In this document: positions 62,761 through 64,000 of the stretch, piece after piece
Numbering within the stretch: the first letter of the stretch is position 1
How the letters are laid out: each line of letters opens with the position of its first letter
Assembly (NCBI RefSeq): GCF_003269035.1
Contig: NZ_QLTK01000011.1
Span: 120,853-184,852 of the forward strand
Source of the DNA: Paraburkholderia bryophila
GTDB lineage: Bacteria > Pseudomonadota > Gammaproteobacteria > Burkholderiales > Burkholderiaceae
Length of the DNA: 64,000 nt
Direction of reading: 5' to 3'
The notes under the pieces: model-generated
Told to the model about the DNA's origin: nothing
What the model saw: only the letters and a program-made list of their open reading frames with translations
The model's database searches: none
Made by a program: the position numbers and the translations under genes

Positions 62761-63066
62761 ATGGACGAGGCATTCCAGCCAATATATATCGATGTTGCGT
62801 GGACACACGACTTCGAGGCGGAGCCAATTCGACTTGTCTCGCAGCTTGACAACCAGCGTTATGAGGTTCGCAAACTGGAGTTTTTCCGCGACGGTCGAGT
62901 TGGATACGCCGATGGTCTCAAGTCGGCAATGGGAACACAGCTCGGAGAGCTGCCTGTTCCGCCTTTAATCGAGATAAATTCTGATGCCCAGTTCGATGCT
63001 CGCATCATTGAGTCGACGCTGTTCAACCAACTGTGGTCAAAGCACGCGTTTGGTCCTGAGGCATAA
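62761..63066 (+). CDS. DUF6881 family protein
   Basis: A 101-residue soluble protein of DUF6881 type: PIYIDVAWTHDFEAEPIRLV, then SQLDNQRYEVRKLEFFRDGR and VGYADG. Such small proteins recur as orphan genes in toxin-immunity arrays, so an immunity role is possible, but no toxin is adjacent. GGGGAG six bases before the ATG at 62761 is a strong ribosome site. The longer frame from 62605 reads through repeat R0 and is not protein-like. Confidence 0.8.
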   Translation: MDEAFQPIYIDVAWTHDFEAEPIRLVSQLDNQRYEVRKLEFFRDGRVGYADGLKSAMGTQLGELPVPPLIEINSDAQFDARIIESTLFNQLWSKHAFGPEA

Positions 63067-63070
63067 GCCG

Positions 63071-63131
63071 CAGTTCGGCCAGTTTCGGCCGTTCGACACG
63101 CCTACCAAAAACGTCGACAATTCTAGGCGGG
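63071..63131 (+). repeat. cassette-spacer repeat, copy R1
   Basis: Second copy: CAGTTCGGCC-AGTTTC-GGCCGTTCGACACG, later GTCGACAATTCTAGGCGG. It begins four bases after the DUF6881 stop and ends 15 bases before the next start, so the repeat fills the whole gap. Confidence 0.7.
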
Positions 63132-63146
63132 CGGCGGATAGCGCCC

Positions 63147-63428
63147 GTGATTGATGCACCCCAAGTCACTATTTTCGACGGAAACGAACTACCTATGCTG
63201 ATTTGGGCACCGACGCGGAAATCCCTTGATGGTCGAGGTACGAGCCTTGGCACGACTAGGAAGGTCGAGATCGAACAGCTTAGCGACGGAATCTTCTTAT
63301 TGATGCGGTACGAATCCGTAGAAGCGCCATTTCCGACCTCGGATCATTGCTACGCGTCACTCGAAGAGGCATACGACGAGTGCGAGCGTGTCTATGGCGT
63401 CGATCGCGAAGATTGGGTCCAGCGGTGA
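63147..63428 (+). CDS. small hypothetical protein in the cassette array
   Basis: A 93-residue soluble protein: IDAPQVTIFDGNELPMLIW, TRKVEIEQLSDGIFLLMRYE and the end VYGVDREDWVQR. No recognised family. GTG start at 63147; an internal ATG at MLIWAP is a weaker choice. Base composition is close to average and lower in GC than the core genes. Confidence 0.6.
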   Translation: MIDAPQVTIFDGNELPMLIWAPTRKSLDGRGTSLGTTRKVEIEQLSDGIFLLMRYESVEAPFPTSDHCYASLEEAYDECERVYGVDREDWVQR

Positions 63429-63467
63429 CTGCATACTGACCGTCGCGCTCGGACGCGGGCGCAGTAC

Positions 63468-63615
63468 GGCCGAGGCTGTGTGAAAACGCAAAAGTACTCG
63501 GTTTTCGGGTGTCGCGTTACCCTTCCCGAGTTGCTACCAAACCAATACAGCGCCATCTAAAGGGTCGATTTTTTAGAAGGCCACTTTCAACACGTGTTTT
63601 CACACAGCCTCGGCC
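63468..63615. mobile_element. 140-bp MITE-like element with 16-bp terminal inverted repeats
   Basis: The ends are GAGGCTGTGTGAAAAC (63472-63487) and its exact reverse complement GTTTTCACACAGCCTC (63596-63611). They are flanked by GGCC on both sides (63468-63471 and 63612-63615), a possible 4-bp target duplication. The inside carries no gene. The right flank is spacer repeat R2, so the element has inserted into that repeat. Short non-coding elements with perfect inverted ends are MITEs moved by a related full-length transposase, not seen here. Confidence 0.7.
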
Positions 63616-63665
63616 ACAACCGGCCGTTCGACATACCAGCGTAAATCCCTGACAATTTGGCGGAT
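63608..63665 (+). repeat. cassette-spacer repeat, copy R2
   Basis: Third copy: TCGGCC-ACAACC-GGCCGTTCGACATACC, later CTGACAATTTGGCGG. Its left edge is the insertion point of the MITE-like element. It ends 21 bases before the zinc-ribbon gene. Confidence 0.7.
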
Positions 63666-63686
63666 TCACACCCTGGAAGCCGAGCG

Positions 63687-63875
63687 ATGAAATGCCGGAT
63701 ATGTGGGCGAGCACTCGATCAGCCCGACGACCCCTTGTCGATGAACTGTGGCGGTGACTGCTGGGGTTGCGTCGGCGAGATTGAGGCCGACCTAGGCAAT
63801 GCGGAATCGATCGAGCAGGTCCGAGAAGAACACGTCCGCGGACTTCGCCCGGGATGGATTGACCCGGCGAAGTAG
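63687..63875 (+). CDS. small zinc-ribbon-like protein
   Basis: A 62-residue protein starting MKCRICGRALDQPDDPLSMN, with CGGDCWGCVGEIE after it. The cysteines form C-x2-C ... C-x3-C-x2-C, a small zinc-ribbon pattern, and the tail is acidic then ends GWIDPAK. No family name recognised. The upstream frame from 63657 is not needed; ATG 63687 follows GCCGAGCG. Confidence 0.6.
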   Translation: MKCRICGRALDQPDDPLSMNCGGDCWGCVGEIEADLGNAESIEQVREEHVRGLRPGWIDPAK

Positions 63876-63900
63876 TGACCACCGATCTCCTGTTCGGCTC

Positions 63901-63956
63901 ACTGTCGGCCAGGAGCGGCCGGTCGACAGTGAAGGCCGAATCGACGACAATTTGGC
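63901..63956 (+). repeat. cassette-spacer repeat, copy R3
   Basis: Fourth copy: ACTGTCGGCC-AGGAGC-GGCCGGTCGACAGT forms a near-perfect hairpin (ACTGTCG pairs with CGACAGT), later CGACGACAATTTGG. By the pattern of R0-R2 another small gene should start within about 50 bases, beyond or at the window edge. Confidence 0.7.
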
Positions 63957-64000
63957 ATCCATATTCTGCCAACATTCGCGGGGACTTAGTGAATATCAGG

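Noticed and set aside
62661..63956. Spacer repeats as integron attC sites
   Set aside because: No GTTRRRY/RYYYAAC core pair is visible and no integrase gene is in the window, so the integron label is not adopted, only the cassette-like layout.
62661..63956. Spacer repeats as a CRISPR array
   Set aside because: Copies are imperfect, separated by genes of 200-400 bp, and there are no cas genes.

Overview
The window is GC-rich chromosomal DNA from a beta-proteobacterium, most likely Paraburkholderia/Burkholderia. Evidence is the codon use, an E. coli-type lysR/lysA pair, a HiPIP, a DUF1488 protein, the piu-type iron locus and the general gene style. No rRNA, tRNA, complete insertion sequence or CRISPR array was seen.

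Layout. 1-7.4 kb: 3' end of a cyclopropane-fatty-acid-synthase-like methyltransferase, a decayed glutathione S-transferase, cytochrome b561, a family 2 glycosyltransferase, a Rieske oxygenase, an alpha/beta hydrolase, a tiny membrane protein, a rubredoxin-tailed protein and a short-chain dehydrogenase. 7.7-13 kb: lysine and amino-acid block, with lysR divergent from lysA, then a second LysR-type regulator divergent from a periplasmic amino-acid-binding protein and an AstE/AstA-like deacylase. 13.1-19.8 kb: polymorphic-toxin locus. An RHS/YD-repeat protein overlaps (ATGA) the first of four related immunity-like genes. One of these is frameshifted. Between them lie an orphan toxin tail, a broken copy of the 3' end of the neighbouring phospholipase C gene, and a small gene with a highly structured leader. 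19.8-22.4 kb: TAT-exported phospholipase C and a lipoprotein. 22.5-30 kb: glycogen debranching enzyme, GH63 glucosidase, glucose-6-phosphate dehydrogenase and ROK glucokinase, which together could carry stored or oligomeric glucose into 6-phosphogluconate. 30-35.8 kb: PEBP protein, an aldo/keto reductase whose frame runs back into it, and a Fur-box-controlled TonB receptor / PKHD hydroxylase / PepSY set.

36-41 kb: a 1642-residue hybrid sensor kinase with two kinase cores and three receivers. 41-52 kb: HiPIP, small enzymes, a histone-H1-like protein, a GGDEF-EAL protein with both active-site motifs intact, a fasciclin protein and an acyltransferase. 52-60 kb: a frameshifted LysR regulator divergent from a nitrilase, a large lipoprotein, an ECF sigma factor with a C-terminal extension preceded by two YCII/DGPF proteins and a VOC protein, and a methyltransferase. 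60-62.4 kb: DUF4337, XapX and quinone-oxidoreductase genes.

62.6-64 kb: small orphan genes (DUF6881, a hypothetical and a zinc-ribbon protein), each preceded by a copy of the same roughly 55-bp element. A fourth copy lies at the window edge. A 140-bp MITE-like element has inserted into one copy. The two accessory zones (13.6-19.7 kb and 62.6-64 kb) hold the most unusual biology.
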